The notes beneath the pieces were generated by a model that saw nothing but the letters and a program-made list of their open reading frames with translations, was not told the DNA's origin and ran no database searches. This document shows positions 48,171 to 57,392 of a stretch of 64,000 nt of DNA, piece by piece. The position numbers were made by a program, and so were the translations under genes. Every line of letters starts with the position of its first letter. Position 1 is the first letter of the stretch. This stretch comes from Brachymonas denitrificans (GTDB lineage Bacteria > Pseudomonadota > Gammaproteobacteria > Burkholderiales > Burkholderiaceae_C), in NCBI RefSeq assembly GCF_907163135.1, contig NZ_CAJQUA010000001.1, forward strand, positions 2,619,001 to 2,683,000, in the 5' to 3' direction.

Positions 48171-48420
48171 CTGAATGCTGGCATGGATTTGAGTCGGATA
48201 ATATAGATTTTATGAATAGAGCTTATGAGGAATGCATGGCCTTTGTGTGCTTTCGTTGTGCGGTTCACAATTCGCGAGAGCCTTGATTCTCGTGAGATTT
48301 TAAATGCAAGACGTATAGAAGCCTCATGATCAGATGCCAGGTGAGCTGAGGAATAAATTTGTATTGACCCGAATGAATCTGCGGAAGTCGAGCTGAAAAA
48401 TTAAGTGACAGTATTTGCGC
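48171..48420. other. AT-rich spacer with no recognisable gene
   Basis: Base composition falls sharply just after the stop of the transferase at 48170. I see no supported coding frame or RNA gene here. It is the left margin of the AT-rich island. Confidence 0.5.
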
Positions 48421-48717
48421 ATGAATTTATTTTTAAATTTTGTTTTCATTTCTGGCGTGGGATGGCTGCTCGATATGGCGGCTTACGCCGTACTGACCCA
48501 AGTATCCGCATTTCGGTTCCGGGCCTAAGGTTGGCCTCGATCGTCGTACTTGTACGAGTTCCAGTAGTATTTCTGGCTGCGCCAGCTTCTCAGTTTAAGT
48601 ATTACCTATCTTTAGAGGTGAGCGGCGCGTTCTTTTTAATGCTGTTGATTGCAGCCGGCAATCGGCGGTTTTCGAAAAAGAATTCTCGCCGTACTGTAGA
48701 GTCGAGTAGAACAGCTT
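48421..48717 (+). pseudogene. Frameshifted GtrA-like membrane protein remnant
   Basis: From the ATG at 48421 the frame gives about 36 residues, including ISGVGWLLDMAAYAVLTQVS, which closely resembles the first two membrane segments of GtrA-family proteins (small lipid-linked glucose flippase-like). It then meets a stop at about 48529. The likeness seems to continue in the next frame (VVFLAAPASQF, then KYYLSLEVSGAFFLMLLIAAG), so a frameshift near 48520 is likely. Such proteins decorate O-antigens. The assignment is from memory of the family pattern. Confidence 0.42.
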
Positions 48718-48723
48718 AGCTAT

Positions 48724-48930
48724 TCGAAAGGCTCGCAGCACGAGTTCAACACGCCTTATAGCCCGGCGTAAAATAACATCCTCGAACGCGTGATCCGCAC
48801 GCTGAACGATTGATGCGTGCACCGCCTCCGGTTCTAGGCGCTTCAGCACGCCAGTCGTCCTATGGCAGACTGGAACGGCTCTTACAACCACCGGCGCCCC
48901 AAACAGGCGCTTACAAAGAAGGCCTAGCTT
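48724..48930 (+). pseudogene. Degenerate IS3-family transposase (OrfB) C-terminal remnant
   Basis: One frame reads EFNTPYSPA-stop-NNILERVIRTLND-stop-CVHRLRF-stop-ALQHA..DWNGSYNHRRPKQAL. This is the end of an IS3-type integrase-core transposase, including the catalytic Glu region (ILERVIRTL) and the YNHRRPxQAL close, but with three internal stops. It lies between the GtrA-like remnant and the second flippase and marks an old insertion or recombination scar. Confidence 0.75.
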
Positions 48931-49050
48931 AGTCTTATGCTTAATCGCTTTAACTTGTGTAGATTGGGTTGGCCAAAACATCTCACCAATCGACATGGCG
49001 TCGGAATACTGCGACATGGGAGATGTGTGAAGCTCCGAAACTTTGACGAA

Positions 49051-50280
49051 ATGAACGAAAAGAAAAGAATTGCAGATAATTTCCTCTGGCTACTGACCGA
49101 ATATGCATCCAGATTAATTGGAGGTATAGTCATCAGTGCTCTTGTGGCACGACAATTAGGCGTAGAGAAATATGGAGTATTTCAATACGCCATCAGCTTA
49201 GCGCTCATCTTTACCGCATTTAGTTTTATCTTCAGCGCCGAGATTTTGGTGCCCCGTTTGATGCATGCTGATGCAAAGGAGAGAAAACGATTGATGGGAA
49301 ATGCATTTGCTCTTCGTCTAATATTCTCTATATTCGCCTATATAGCGTTAGTGCTATTTGCCAGCTTGACAGAAAATAGAGCAAATTCAATCCTAATAGC
49401 AATATTTGGAATCTCAATATTATTGACGGAAGGGTTTTCCGTTGTAACAGCTTGGCTGCAATCTCAAGCAAACAATAGGCCGAAAAGCATATTGATAAAC
49501 ATCGTCACAGCAGTAAAAATCGTATTAGTATATTGTTTATTTAAGCTTGGGGTTAGAGATTCCGAGTCGTATGCGGCCCTTTGGGTTGGGGAGTCCGTAC
49601 TCATCGCAATTGGCTTGTCATACATATATTTTAAATACAATAGGGAATTTTTTGTAAATCACAGTAAAGCCGAAATACTCATTCTGTTAAAAGAGGGGTT
49701 GCCATTTTTTGCAGGGTTGCTTGCTGCCTATATATTTGTAAGGATGGATGTATTTTTCATGAGACATATTGGTACGCAGCATGAGCTCGGATTATACACA
49801 TCGGCACTTCAATTGGCCCAAGCAATGTCCGCTTTCTCTGGAATATTGGTTATGGCAATGGCGCCAATAATGGTTTACAAGCATACTGAAATAAAAATCA
49901 TCAAAAGAAATGTATTGGTGCTATGCGGAGTAATGCTAGTATTTTCCATCTCATCTGCAGCAATCGCATCTTATAGTGCGCCATGGCTTATACCACTGCT
50001 TTTTGGTGAAAAATACGCTGAAGCCATCCCTATCCTTGAGCGACTTTTGTGGGGCTCAATCTTTCTTTTTTTGGATGCCGCATTAAATGTATATTTAATT
50101 AAAATGCGACGCGGTAAATGGATAGCATTCAAATGGATTTTTGTCATTGTGATTTCAGCTCTAGCTTATTGGAGACTGATTTCAGAATACTCGGCGTTTG
50201 GAGCAGTCGCGGGATATACTATCGGCTATGGCGCCGCAACAATCTTGGGACTCTGCCTCCTTGTGTGTGACAAGAAATAA
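49051..50280 (+). CDS. Polysaccharide flippase (Wzx family), copy 2, AT-rich
   Basis: 409 residues from ATG 49051 (MNEKKRIADNFLWLLTEYASRLIGGIVISALVARQLGVEKYG), a classic O-antigen flippase opening, with 10-12 predicted membrane segments. The gene is much richer in A+T than genes before 48170, which suggests acquisition from another lineage. An upstream frame to 48937 crosses the IS3 remnant and is rejected. It exports the lipid-linked repeat made by the neighbouring transferases. Confidence 0.9.
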   Translation: MNEKKRIADNFLWLLTEYASRLIGGIVISALVARQLGVEKYGVFQYAISLALIFTAFSFIFSAEILVPRLMHADAKERKRLMGNAFALRLIFSIFAYIALVLFASLTENRANSILIAIFGISILLTEGFSVVTAWLQSQANNRPKSILINIVTAVKIVLVYCLFKLGVRDSESYAALWVGESVLIAIGLSYIYFKYNREFFVNHSKAEILILLKEGLPFFAGLLAAYIFVRMDVFFMRHIGTQHELGLYTSALQLAQAMSAFSGILVMAMAPIMVYKHTEIKIIKRNVLVLCGVMLVFSISSAAIASYSAPWLIPLLFGEKYAEAIPILERLLWGSIFLFLDAALNVYLIKMRRGKWIAFKWIFVIVISALAYWRLISEYSAFGAVAGYTIGYGAATILGLCLLVCDKK

Positions 50281-50428
50281 ATCAGCAGTAGTTTTTATTT
50301 GCGCATCGGAATATATATTGAAAGCCTAGCAAGATAACGTTTTCACCATAATAAATGATATTAAAATTTACAATATTGGATATTGGTCGAATATCGCATA
50401 ATCCTCTAGTTTAACACTTTCGTCCACA

Positions 50429-51583
50429 ATGAATGCAAATATAGTGAAGACCATATGTCTGGTGGGAAACTTTTCTTCGACAATGATAAATTTTCGCAAA
50501 GAATTGATAATTGAACTGGTTGCAAATGGCCACAGGGTCTACTGTTTGGTCGCAGATTTTGACCAGCAAGGTATAGCTAAAATTGAGAGTTGGGGCGCTA
50601 AGCCAATCCGTCACGCACTAGACGCTAAGGGCCTAAATCCGATTAAAGACTTGAAAGCCACCTTTGATTTGGCGAAAATCTTTCGTCAAATCAACCCAGA
50701 TGTAGTCATGTCATTTTTTGTTAAGCCTGTTATTTTTGGCTCGGTTGCGGCAAAACTAGCTGGGATTTCAAGAATAGTTGGAATGATTGAGGGTTTGGGT
50801 AATTCGTTCGCAAATTTGCCTAATGGGATTTCGCGAAAAGCCATCGTAATTCAGAAAATTCAAATTTGGCTATATCGACTTTCTTTGCCTCTGCTCGATG
50901 CCATCGTTTTTCTCAATCCAGACGACAAAAGAGAGTTGCTTGAAAAACAGAAAATTAAAGTAAAATTTTCTTGTGTAATTGGTGGCATTGGTGTTGATCT
51001 CAATACGTTTAAGCACACGCCTGTAACCAATAGCGATAAACAAGTTTTCTTGTTTGTTGGGCGACTACTTAGAGAAAAAGGGATATTTGAATTTTTAGAG
51101 GCTGCAAAAATTGTTAAACAGAGTCATGCGAATGCGGAGTTTATTGTTGTAGGTGGATTCGATGATAAAAATCCTTTTGCGCCTAAGAGTGATGATCTGA
51201 AAGAATATTTTAAAAGCGATATAGTAAGATACGTAGGAGAAGTGATAAATATTACTGATTGGTTGAAAGGCTGCTCAGTTTTTGTCCTGCCCTCATATCG
51301 TGAGGGTGTGCCGCGGAGCACTCAAGAGGCAATGGCAATAGGGCGAGCCGTTATTACAACAGACGTACCGGGATGTCGTGAGACTGTTCAAGATGGCGTC
51401 AACGGATTTTTGGTGCCGCCCTTTTCTGCCGAAGCATTGGCTGAGAAGATGATTTTCCTTATTAAAAATCCAAATCTAGTACGGTCAATGGGTGAGATTA
51501 GTCGGCGAATGGCAGAGCAAAAATTTGATATAGACATAGTTAATGAAAAACTGTGTACGTTGATGTTCAATGAAGAAAAGTAG
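50429..51583 (+). CDS. Glycosyltransferase family 4, PglA/WbpH-like
   Basis: 384 residues. N-terminal SSTMINFRKELIIELVANGHRVYCLV and VMSFFVKPVIFGSVAAKLAGISRIVGMIEGLG are typical of GT4 enzymes that act on lipid-linked amino sugars; the donor site shows FVGRLLREKGIFEFLEAAKI and LPSYREGVPRSTQEAMAIGRAVITTDVPGCRE with the E-x7-E pair. AT-rich like its neighbours. The first IS copy begins 66 bases after its stop. Confidence 0.9.
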   Translation: MNANIVKTICLVGNFSSTMINFRKELIIELVANGHRVYCLVADFDQQGIAKIESWGAKPIRHALDAKGLNPIKDLKATFDLAKIFRQINPDVVMSFFVKPVIFGSVAAKLAGISRIVGMIEGLGNSFANLPNGISRKAIVIQKIQIWLYRLSLPLLDAIVFLNPDDKRELLEKQKIKVKFSCVIGGIGVDLNTFKHTPVTNSDKQVFLFVGRLLREKGIFEFLEAAKIVKQSHANAEFIVVGGFDDKNPFAPKSDDLKEYFKSDIVRYVGEVINITDWLKGCSVFVLPSYREGVPRSTQEAMAIGRAVITTDVPGCRETVQDGVNGFLVPPFSAEALAEKMIFLIKNPNLVRSMGEISRRMAEQKFDIDIVNEKLCTLMFNEEK

Positions 51584-51649
51584 CGGCATGAAATAATTGT
51601 CAATATTCAACTTTATTGCAGTTCAATAATGTTTAATATACTCAATTAA

Positions 51650-52841
51650 GGAAGGTCTGCAAAACCTCGACGTCACCCCGATAAGCGAGTTCTTATGAGC
51701 GATCATAGCGGTATGAACCAAACGACTCTGGGCTTTGAGCCACTGCACAAGAAGACGCGCAAGGAAGTGTTTCTCCAAGAGATGGAACGCGTCGTTCCCT
51801 GGGCAGAACTGGTTGCGCTGATTCAGCCGCATGCCCGCGGCGCACACCAGGCTCTGGGAGGTCGCCCGCCATTTGCCGTGCAGACCATGCTGCGCATCCA
51901 TTGCCTGCAACTGTGGTGGAACCTGAGCGATCCGGCGATGGAAGAAGAACTGCACGAGCGCCCGCTGTACCGCCGCTTCGTCGGACTGGAAGGGGCAGCC
52001 CGCATGCCCGATGAGAGCACCATCCTGCGCTTTCGCCACCTGCTGGAGAAGCATCAACTGGCCCAGCGTATCTTCGAAGTGGTCAATGCCGAACTGGCGC
52101 GTCAGGGCCTGATGCTCAGGACCGGCACGATCGTGGACGCCAGCATCATTGCGGCGCCGAGCTCGACCAAGAACAGCAAGGGCGAACGAGATCCGGAGAT
52201 GCATCAGACCAAGAAGGGCAATCAGTGGCACTTCGGGATGAAGGCGCACATTGGCGTGGATGCGGACTCGGGCCTGGTGCATACGGTCATTGGCACAGCG
52301 GCAAACGTCAGCGATGTGACACAGGCCTGTGGCCTGCTGCACGGTCAGGAACAGCATGCATGGGGTGACGCGGGCTACCAGGGCGTGGACAAGCGCGAAG
52401 AACATCTAGGCCGGCAAGTGCGCTGGAGCGTAGCGATGCGGCCGGGCAAGCGCAGGCTGCTTGACAGGAGTGATCCAGTGCAGCAGCTGCAGGAGCAGGT
52501 GCAAAGGCTCAATGCCGGCATCCGTGCGAAGGTCGAGCACCCGTTCCGGATCATCAAGCAGCAGTTTGGTTATGCCAAGGTGCGATACAGGGGCCTGACC
52601 AAGAACACAGCGCGGTTGACGATGCTGTTTGCGCTTGGAAACCTGTGGATGGCAAGGAGGGAGTTGCAGCAGGCACGAGGATGAGTGCGCCTGCGTGTGG
52701 CAAATCTTCCGCGCCGAAGGGCAAATGCCCGTTGAAAGGGCTTTGATTCGGGCAAACTGCCGTCCAAAAGCAGCACGACATGCTGCGAGACCAGTCAACC
52801 GCCGCTACGGGCACGCAAGAGTTGGGTTTTGCAGACCTTCC
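51650..52841 (+). mobile_element. IS5-family insertion sequence, copy 1 (1192 bp)
   Basis: Ends are GGAAGGTCTGCAAAACC and its inverse GGTTTTGCAGACCTTCC. A 4-base direct repeat TTAA flanks it (51646-51649 and 52842-52845), fitting the YTAR targets of IS5 elements. It holds a single transposase gene and is GC-rich within an AT-rich island. It matches copy 2 (54707-55898) wherever I compared them and lies in the same orientation. The right end sits 23 bases upstream of the glycosyltransferase ATG at 52865. Confidence 0.95.
51695..52684 (+). CDS. IS5-family transposase (copy 1)
   Basis: 329 residues, intact. The DDE residues are D148 (GTIVDAS), D225 (WGDAGYQG) and E281 (RAKVEHPFRIIKQQFG), with the IS5-type Y-R-E-K context. 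An N-terminal domain precedes (ERPLYRRFVGL, MPDESTILRFRHLLEKH). Met7 (MNQTTLGFE) is an alternative start. No frameshift is needed, so the element could be active. Confidence 0.95.
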   Translation: MSDHSGMNQTTLGFEPLHKKTRKEVFLQEMERVVPWAELVALIQPHARGAHQALGGRPPFAVQTMLRIHCLQLWWNLSDPAMEEELHERPLYRRFVGLEGAARMPDESTILRFRHLLEKHQLAQRIFEVVNAELARQGLMLRTGTIVDASIIAAPSSTKNSKGERDPEMHQTKKGNQWHFGMKAHIGVDADSGLVHTVIGTAANVSDVTQACGLLHGQEQHAWGDAGYQGVDKREEHLGRQVRWSVAMRPGKRRLLDRSDPVQQLQEQVQRLNAGIRAKVEHPFRIIKQQFGYAKVRYRGLTKNTARLTMLFALGNLWMARRELQQARG

Positions 52842-52864
52842 TTAACTTATCGGGTTTCACATTT

Positions 52865-53638
52865 ATGACGACTGATATTAATAATGATCTGGTTTCCATA
52901 ATTTGCGCCACAAATAGATTGGATGATTATGCATGCATTGCCATTGACAGCCTGCTTGGCCAAACATACCGTGATATCGAAATCATTTTGATTGCCAACG
53001 GTGAAAATTGTTTGGAGATTGCGTCCGGTCTTAAAGAAAAATATGGTAATGATTCGCGGGTTAGGGTTATATGCACAAATATACCTCAACTCGCTTTTGC
53101 CTTGAATTTAGGGGTTTCTCTTTCAGGTGGCGCTTATATTGCTCGAATGGATGCGGACGATGTTTGTGATCCTTTGAGGATCGAGAGGCAAATCGCTTAT
53201 ATGAGATCTAATGAGTTGGATATGGTGGGCTGCTCGGTGCGGCTAATTGATGAATGCGGCAACACCATCGGCTCTAGAAATGTCCCGCAAGGTGGGGAAA
53301 TAGATACGTCGTTATTGTTTGGCAATCCTTTCGTGCATCCTACCGTGATATATAAAAGAGATCTTTTTTTTAAATGTCGGGGATATAATGCTGGATTTAA
53401 CTCAGAGGATTATGATCTATGGCTAAGAATGCGGAGACTAAACGTCAAGTGGGATAATATGTCGGAGTTTTTGCTGAATTATCGCATGCACGGTGCGTCA
53501 ACTCAGAGAAGAATTCTTGGCTACGCAGAGGTGGCTGGCCTTGCTTTGAGAGAGTTCATCTTGGATAAGACTTTCGCAAATTTTCTTGCAGTAATTGCTG
53601 CAGTCGGAAAAGCGTTGATGCGTCCGTTGCGGAGCTAG
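52865..53638 (+). CDS. Glycosyltransferase family 2
   Basis: 257 residues from ATG 52865. The GT-A fold shows VSIICATNRLDDYACIAIDSLLGQTYRDIEIILI, the metal-binding IARMDADDVCDPLRIERQ (DxD), and a C-terminal VHPTVIYKRDLF. It adds one sugar to the lipid-linked repeat. It is trapped between two IS copies; copy 1 ends 23 bases upstream, so its native promoter or upstream linkage is probably cut. A start at 52829 would begin inside the IS and is rejected. AT-rich. Confidence 0.88.
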   Translation: MTTDINNDLVSIICATNRLDDYACIAIDSLLGQTYRDIEIILIANGENCLEIASGLKEKYGNDSRVRVICTNIPQLAFALNLGVSLSGGAYIARMDADDVCDPLRIERQIAYMRSNELDMVGCSVRLIDECGNTIGSRNVPQGGEIDTSLLFGNPFVHPTVIYKRDLFFKCRGYNAGFNSEDYDLWLRMRRLNVKWDNMSEFLLNYRMHGASTQRRILGYAEVAGLALREFILDKTFANFLAVIAAVGKALMRPLRS

Positions 53639-53641
53639 CAA

Positions 53642-54679
53642 ATGTTGTTTTATACAGTTCTTTGCTTCTTTCTGCTTCTTCCTTTTTTTCTGGGTTTTTC
53701 TAAAGCAAAGGTTAGTTTTGAATTATTGGCATTCGGGGTATCATTCATTTTCCCTGCCTTACTCTTTAAAGGCGTAGTGGGCACGGATACTTTTGCTTAT
53801 CTAGAAATTATCCAAAGAATCCGAGAAGCCGAAACGGTTGCTAGTTCACTTGGGGTGTCACCCGTTGAGCCGGGGTTCACGCTTCTAGTCAAAGTCATGA
53901 CCATCGTAGTCGAAGACAATTTATTGATATTAAATGCTTTGGCCAGCATAGTTGTCTTGATTTTTTTTATTGGCGTAATGAGATTTCACGGGCGGGCAAG
54001 ATATCTTCTTGCTGCAGTATTATTTTCACATTATTTTGTGCCGTACTCCTTCAACGTAGTTCGCGTAGGATTGGCGCTTGGTGTTGCTTTCCTTGGAGTA
54101 ACTTACTATTTGCAGTCAAAACGCATTGCTGCTGTTCTCTTGTTCGTCTTGGCGGTTAGTGTGCATGTTTCAGTTGCACTTTTTCCGGTGATTTTATATT
54201 TATTCATGAATAGGTTAAGTTTCAAGAAGTTTGCCTTTGCTTTGTTGGTTTTCATCTCTATTATTTTTATTTTCTACGGTCATATTTCAGAAAAGGTCTA
54301 TCTTTACCTTAACTCTGGTGATTTTGCGGATGCCTCGGGTGCATCTTTGATAATATTGCATTTTTGTATATTGGCTTATTGCATTTTTTTGCGACAAGAC
54401 ATTTGGAAAAATGGGCAGGCTTTTCTGTTTGTCACTTCAATTTTCCTATTTTTTGGTGTTCAATATTTTTACGCCCTCATTCGGTTCATTGATATTATCT
54501 TGCTGTCATCGACGCTTATCGCTGTGATTGATGTTAAAACCAAAAGAGATGGTCAGCTGCTTGTGGCGGATCTAATGATTTTGATTTTTGTTGTTGTCTC
54601 GACTTTCTTTGTGTTAAGAAGCATTTACTATGAGGCTGGTTTATCCGGAAGTAGCTATATTCCATACACTTCCTTTTGA
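53642..54679 (+). CDS. EpsG/Wzy-like polysaccharide polymerase
   Basis: 345 residues, very hydrophobic, with about 9-10 membrane segments. The pattern VGTDTFAYLEIIQRIREAE followed by SPVEPGFTLLVKVM is the EpsG-family opening, and FNVVRVGLALGVAFLGVTYYLQSKR fits the same group. Such proteins join repeat units in the periplasm. It begins 3 bases after the GT2 gene. The second IS starts 27 bases after its stop. It is the only polymerase candidate I see in the window. Confidence 0.85.
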   Translation: MLFYTVLCFFLLLPFFLGFSKAKVSFELLAFGVSFIFPALLFKGVVGTDTFAYLEIIQRIREAETVASSLGVSPVEPGFTLLVKVMTIVVEDNLLILNALASIVVLIFFIGVMRFHGRARYLLAAVLFSHYFVPYSFNVVRVGLALGVAFLGVTYYLQSKRIAAVLLFVLAVSVHVSVALFPVILYLFMNRLSFKKFAFALLVFISIIFIFYGHISEKVYLYLNSGDFADASGASLIILHFCILAYCIFLRQDIWKNGQAFLFVTSIFLFFGVQYFYALIRFIDIILLSSTLIAVIDVKTKRDGQLLVADLMILIFVVVSTFFVLRSIYYEAGLSGSSYIPYTSF

Positions 54680-54706
54680 TGGCTAGGTGAATTTATGGGA
54701 GTTTAG

Positions 54707-55898
54707 GGAAGGTCTGCAAAACCTCGACGTCACCCCGATAAGCGAGTTCTTATGAGCGATCATAGCGGTATGAACCAAACGACTCTGGGCTTTGAGCCAC
54801 TGCACAAGAAGACGCGCAAGGAAGTGTTTCTCCAAGAGATGGAACGCGTCGTTCCCTGGGCAGAACTGGTTGCGCTGATTCAGCCGCATGCCCGCGGCGC
54901 ACACCAGGCTCTGGGAGGTCGCCCGCCATTTGCCGTGCAGACCATGCTGCGCATCCATTGCCTGCAACTGTGGTGGAACCTGAGCGATCCGGCGATGGAA
55001 GAAGAACTGCACGAGCGCCCGCTGTACCGCCGCTTCGTCGGACTGGAAGGGGCAGCCCGCATGCCCGATGAGAGCACCATCCTGCGCTTTCGCCACCTGC
55101 TGGAGAAGCATCAACTGGCCCAGCGTATCTTCGAAGTGGTCAATGCCGAACTGGCGCGTCAGGGCCTGATGCTCAGGACCGGCACGATCGTGGACGCCAG
55201 CATCATTGCGGCGCCGAGCTCGACCAAGAACAGCAAGGGCGAACGAGATCCGGAGATGCATCAGACCAAGAAGGGCAATCAGTGGCACTTCGGGATGAAG
55301 GCGCACATTGGCGTGGATGCGGACTCGGGCCTGGTGCATACGGTCATTGGCACAGCGGCAAACGTCAGCGATGTGACACAGGCCTGTGGCCTGCTGCACG
55401 GTCAGGAACAGCATGCATGGGGTGACGCGGGCTACCAGGGCGTGGACAAGCGCGAAGAACATCTAGGCCGGCAAGTGCGCTGGAGCGTAGCGATGCGGCC
55501 GGGCAAGCGCAGGCTGCTTGACAGGAGTGATCCAGTGCAGCAGCTGCAGGAGCAGGTGCAAAGGCTCAATGCCGGCATCCGTGCGAAGGTCGAGCACCCG
55601 TTCCGGATCATCAAGCAGCAGTTTGGTTATGCCAAGGTGCGATACAGGGGCCTGACCAAGAACACAGCGCGGTTGACGATGCTGTTTGCGCTTGGAAACC
55701 TGTGGATGGCAAGGAGGGAGTTGCAGCAGGCACGAGGATGAGTGCGCCTGCGTGTGGCAAATCTTCCGCGCCGAAGGGCAAATGCCCGTTGAAAGGGCTT
55801 TGATTCGGGCAAACTGCCGTCCAAAAGCAGCACGACATGCTGCGAGACCAGTCAACCGCCGCTACGGGCACGCAAGAGTTGGGTTTTGCAGACCTTCC
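54707..55898 (+). mobile_element. IS5-family insertion sequence, copy 2 (1192 bp)
   Basis: Same length, same ends and same orientation as copy 1, but flanked by TTAG (54703-54706 and 55899-55902), not TTAA. Each copy therefore has its own target duplication, which indicates two separate insertions. Together the copies bracket a 1.87-kb segment holding the GT2 and polymerase genes. Confidence 0.95.
54752..55741 (+). CDS. IS5-family transposase (copy 2)
   Basis: 329 residues with the same translated sequence as the copy at 51695, including D148, D225 and E281. The identity implies recent duplication of the element or gene conversion between the copies. Confidence 0.95.
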   Translation: MSDHSGMNQTTLGFEPLHKKTRKEVFLQEMERVVPWAELVALIQPHARGAHQALGGRPPFAVQTMLRIHCLQLWWNLSDPAMEEELHERPLYRRFVGLEGAARMPDESTILRFRHLLEKHQLAQRIFEVVNAELARQGLMLRTGTIVDASIIAAPSSTKNSKGERDPEMHQTKKGNQWHFGMKAHIGVDADSGLVHTVIGTAANVSDVTQACGLLHGQEQHAWGDAGYQGVDKREEHLGRQVRWSVAMRPGKRRLLDRSDPVQQLQEQVQRLNAGIRAKVEHPFRIIKQQFGYAKVRYRGLTKNTARLTMLFALGNLWMARRELQQARG

Positions 55899-56147
55899 TT
55901 AGGGAGATTTGTCGCCGTTGAGTGCAACGCCTAATGGTCATTAGAGTGTCTTGAGAATCTTCCCGCCTATGGGCGTGTCTACCGTTTTTTCCGGCTTATG
56001 GGTATAGAATTTATTGTAAAATACGCTTCGTAGATTTTATTTCTTGCTTATTTCTGCATTGATGTAGTGAATTGCTGGCCCTGCTGCGTCATTCAAACAG
56101 GGGCGAGAACCTCCTTGCTGCATGAAAAGCGAATTGTTCAGGGCGGA

Positions 56148-57392
56148 CTACGTATCTTGGCTCTTCAAATTTGATGCGCTCCACAGGAAAACAAGTGCGT
56201 AAACGTACATTGTTGTTCCGCTATTGTGGGGAAGAAATGATTGGGTTAAGCCAAACGCTGCATACGCTATGGGTATCGACATGCCTGCAACACAGATCGC
56301 TCGTACTCTCATATCTGTACTGCTATTGAATCTGTATGCGAATGCAATAAAAGGTGCCGCATAAGCCAGCAACAAGATGGCTAGGCCAACTGTGCCCCGC
56401 TTTGATGCAGCATCTAGAAGTTCATTATGCGGATGGTTGAACTCTGCCTGCATCGGATCAAGGCGTTTAGCGTCAATTTCCTTTTTTTTCTCCATCATGT
56501 ATCCCAGTTGCGTCCATCCAAATAGCGGTTTTTCGCGATACAGGTTCCAACCAAATTGCCACATCTGAAAGCGTGCCCCTACTGAGGTGTTTGCAATGTT
56601 CGCGCTCGAGTAGCCTGCCACCTCTTGCTTGGCAAGCAATACTCGTTCTTTGATATGCAATTGAGGAATTTGAAGCACTGCAACGCTGCCTGCGATACTT
56701 ACAATGGCAACAACCAGTACACTGCGCCAATAGCCTGCAAACGCAAGGTAGGCCAGAAACAGGCCTGCTAACAGGATGAGCGCCAGCCACCCACCACGGG
56801 AGCCTGACAAAAAGCTCGCAAATAGCCCACTGAGGAACCCAACAAGCAGCCATCCACGCCATAGAGTTTTTTGACGGGAAGGCACCAGCCATCCGCATAA
56901 CGCCATCATCCCCAGCAGAAGCGCCAGGTTTCCAAACTGGATGGCGTTAGTGAAGCCCTGGGCCCGAAACCAGCCGGCCCGAAAAGCCTCGAGGGAGTTG
57001 AATGCCTGATAGACAGCTACCGATGCCGCTCCGATGGCGCCCACAACCAGCCCATGCCAGAGCCAGCGCGCTTGCGGCGGTCGTTTGGCCAAATAGAACA
57101 GACAGGGAAGCGTCAGCAGAATCTTGAGCGGTTTTTCGAGTGCCGATCCCCGCTCCCCACTCAGCCAGCCATCAACAAGCCAGCTAAGGGCCAGCAGCGC
57201 AAAGCTGCCATACATCCACCAGACTTCCTTGGGCAGCGATACCTTGCCCCACCACAAGCGGATGTTGACCAAGCTGACAATGATCAAGAGCGCTGGCGCA
57301 TAGCTATACCCGCTCGGAAGCACCAAGGATAATGCCGGCAGCAGAAAAAGAGCCGCGCTGCTCCAGAAATGGTCAGGCAACCGTGCCGGCAT
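56148..57392 (-). CDS. O-antigen ligase family protein (WaaL-like)
   Basis: 414 residues with about 10-12 membrane segments and the Wzy_C domain; the large periplasmic loop has EFNHPHNELLDAASKRG, holding the conserved His. It joins undecaprenyl-linked O-antigen to lipid A-core, or polymerises it; the loop favours ligase. It is translationally close to the Wzz gene at 57373 (20-base overlap of ends) and both run on the minus strand. Less GC-rich than housekeeping genes but richer than the island genes. Confidence 0.87.
   Translation of the reverse strand: MPARLPDHFWSSAALFLLPALSLVLPSGYSYAPALLIIVSLVNIRLWWGKVSLPKEVWWMYGSFALLALSWLVDGWLSGERGSALEKPLKILLTLPCLFYLAKRPPQARWLWHGLVVGAIGAASVAVYQAFNSLEAFRAGWFRAQGFTNAIQFGNLALLLGMMALCGWLVPSRQKTLWRGWLLVGFLSGLFASFLSGSRGGWLALILLAGLFLAYLAFAGYWRSVLVVAIVSIAGSVAVLQIPQLHIKERVLLAKQEVAGYSSANIANTSVGARFQMWQFGWNLYREKPLFGWTQLGYMMEKKKEIDAKRLDPMQAEFNHPHNELLDAASKRGTVGLAILLLAYAAPFIAFAYRFNSSTDMRVRAICVAGMSIPIAYAAFGLTQSFLPHNSGTTMYVYALVFLWSASNLKSQDT

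Noticed and set aside
51650-55898. Composite transposon made of the two IS5 copies
   Set aside because: The outer flanks differ (TTAA left of copy 1, TTAG right of copy 2) while each copy has its own matched duplication, so the unit did not move as a whole.
55899-56147. Possible small gene right of IS copy 2
   Set aside because: Only short AT-rich frames and a small CTAATG-GT-CATTAG palindrome (55931-55944); no ribosome site or recognisable protein.
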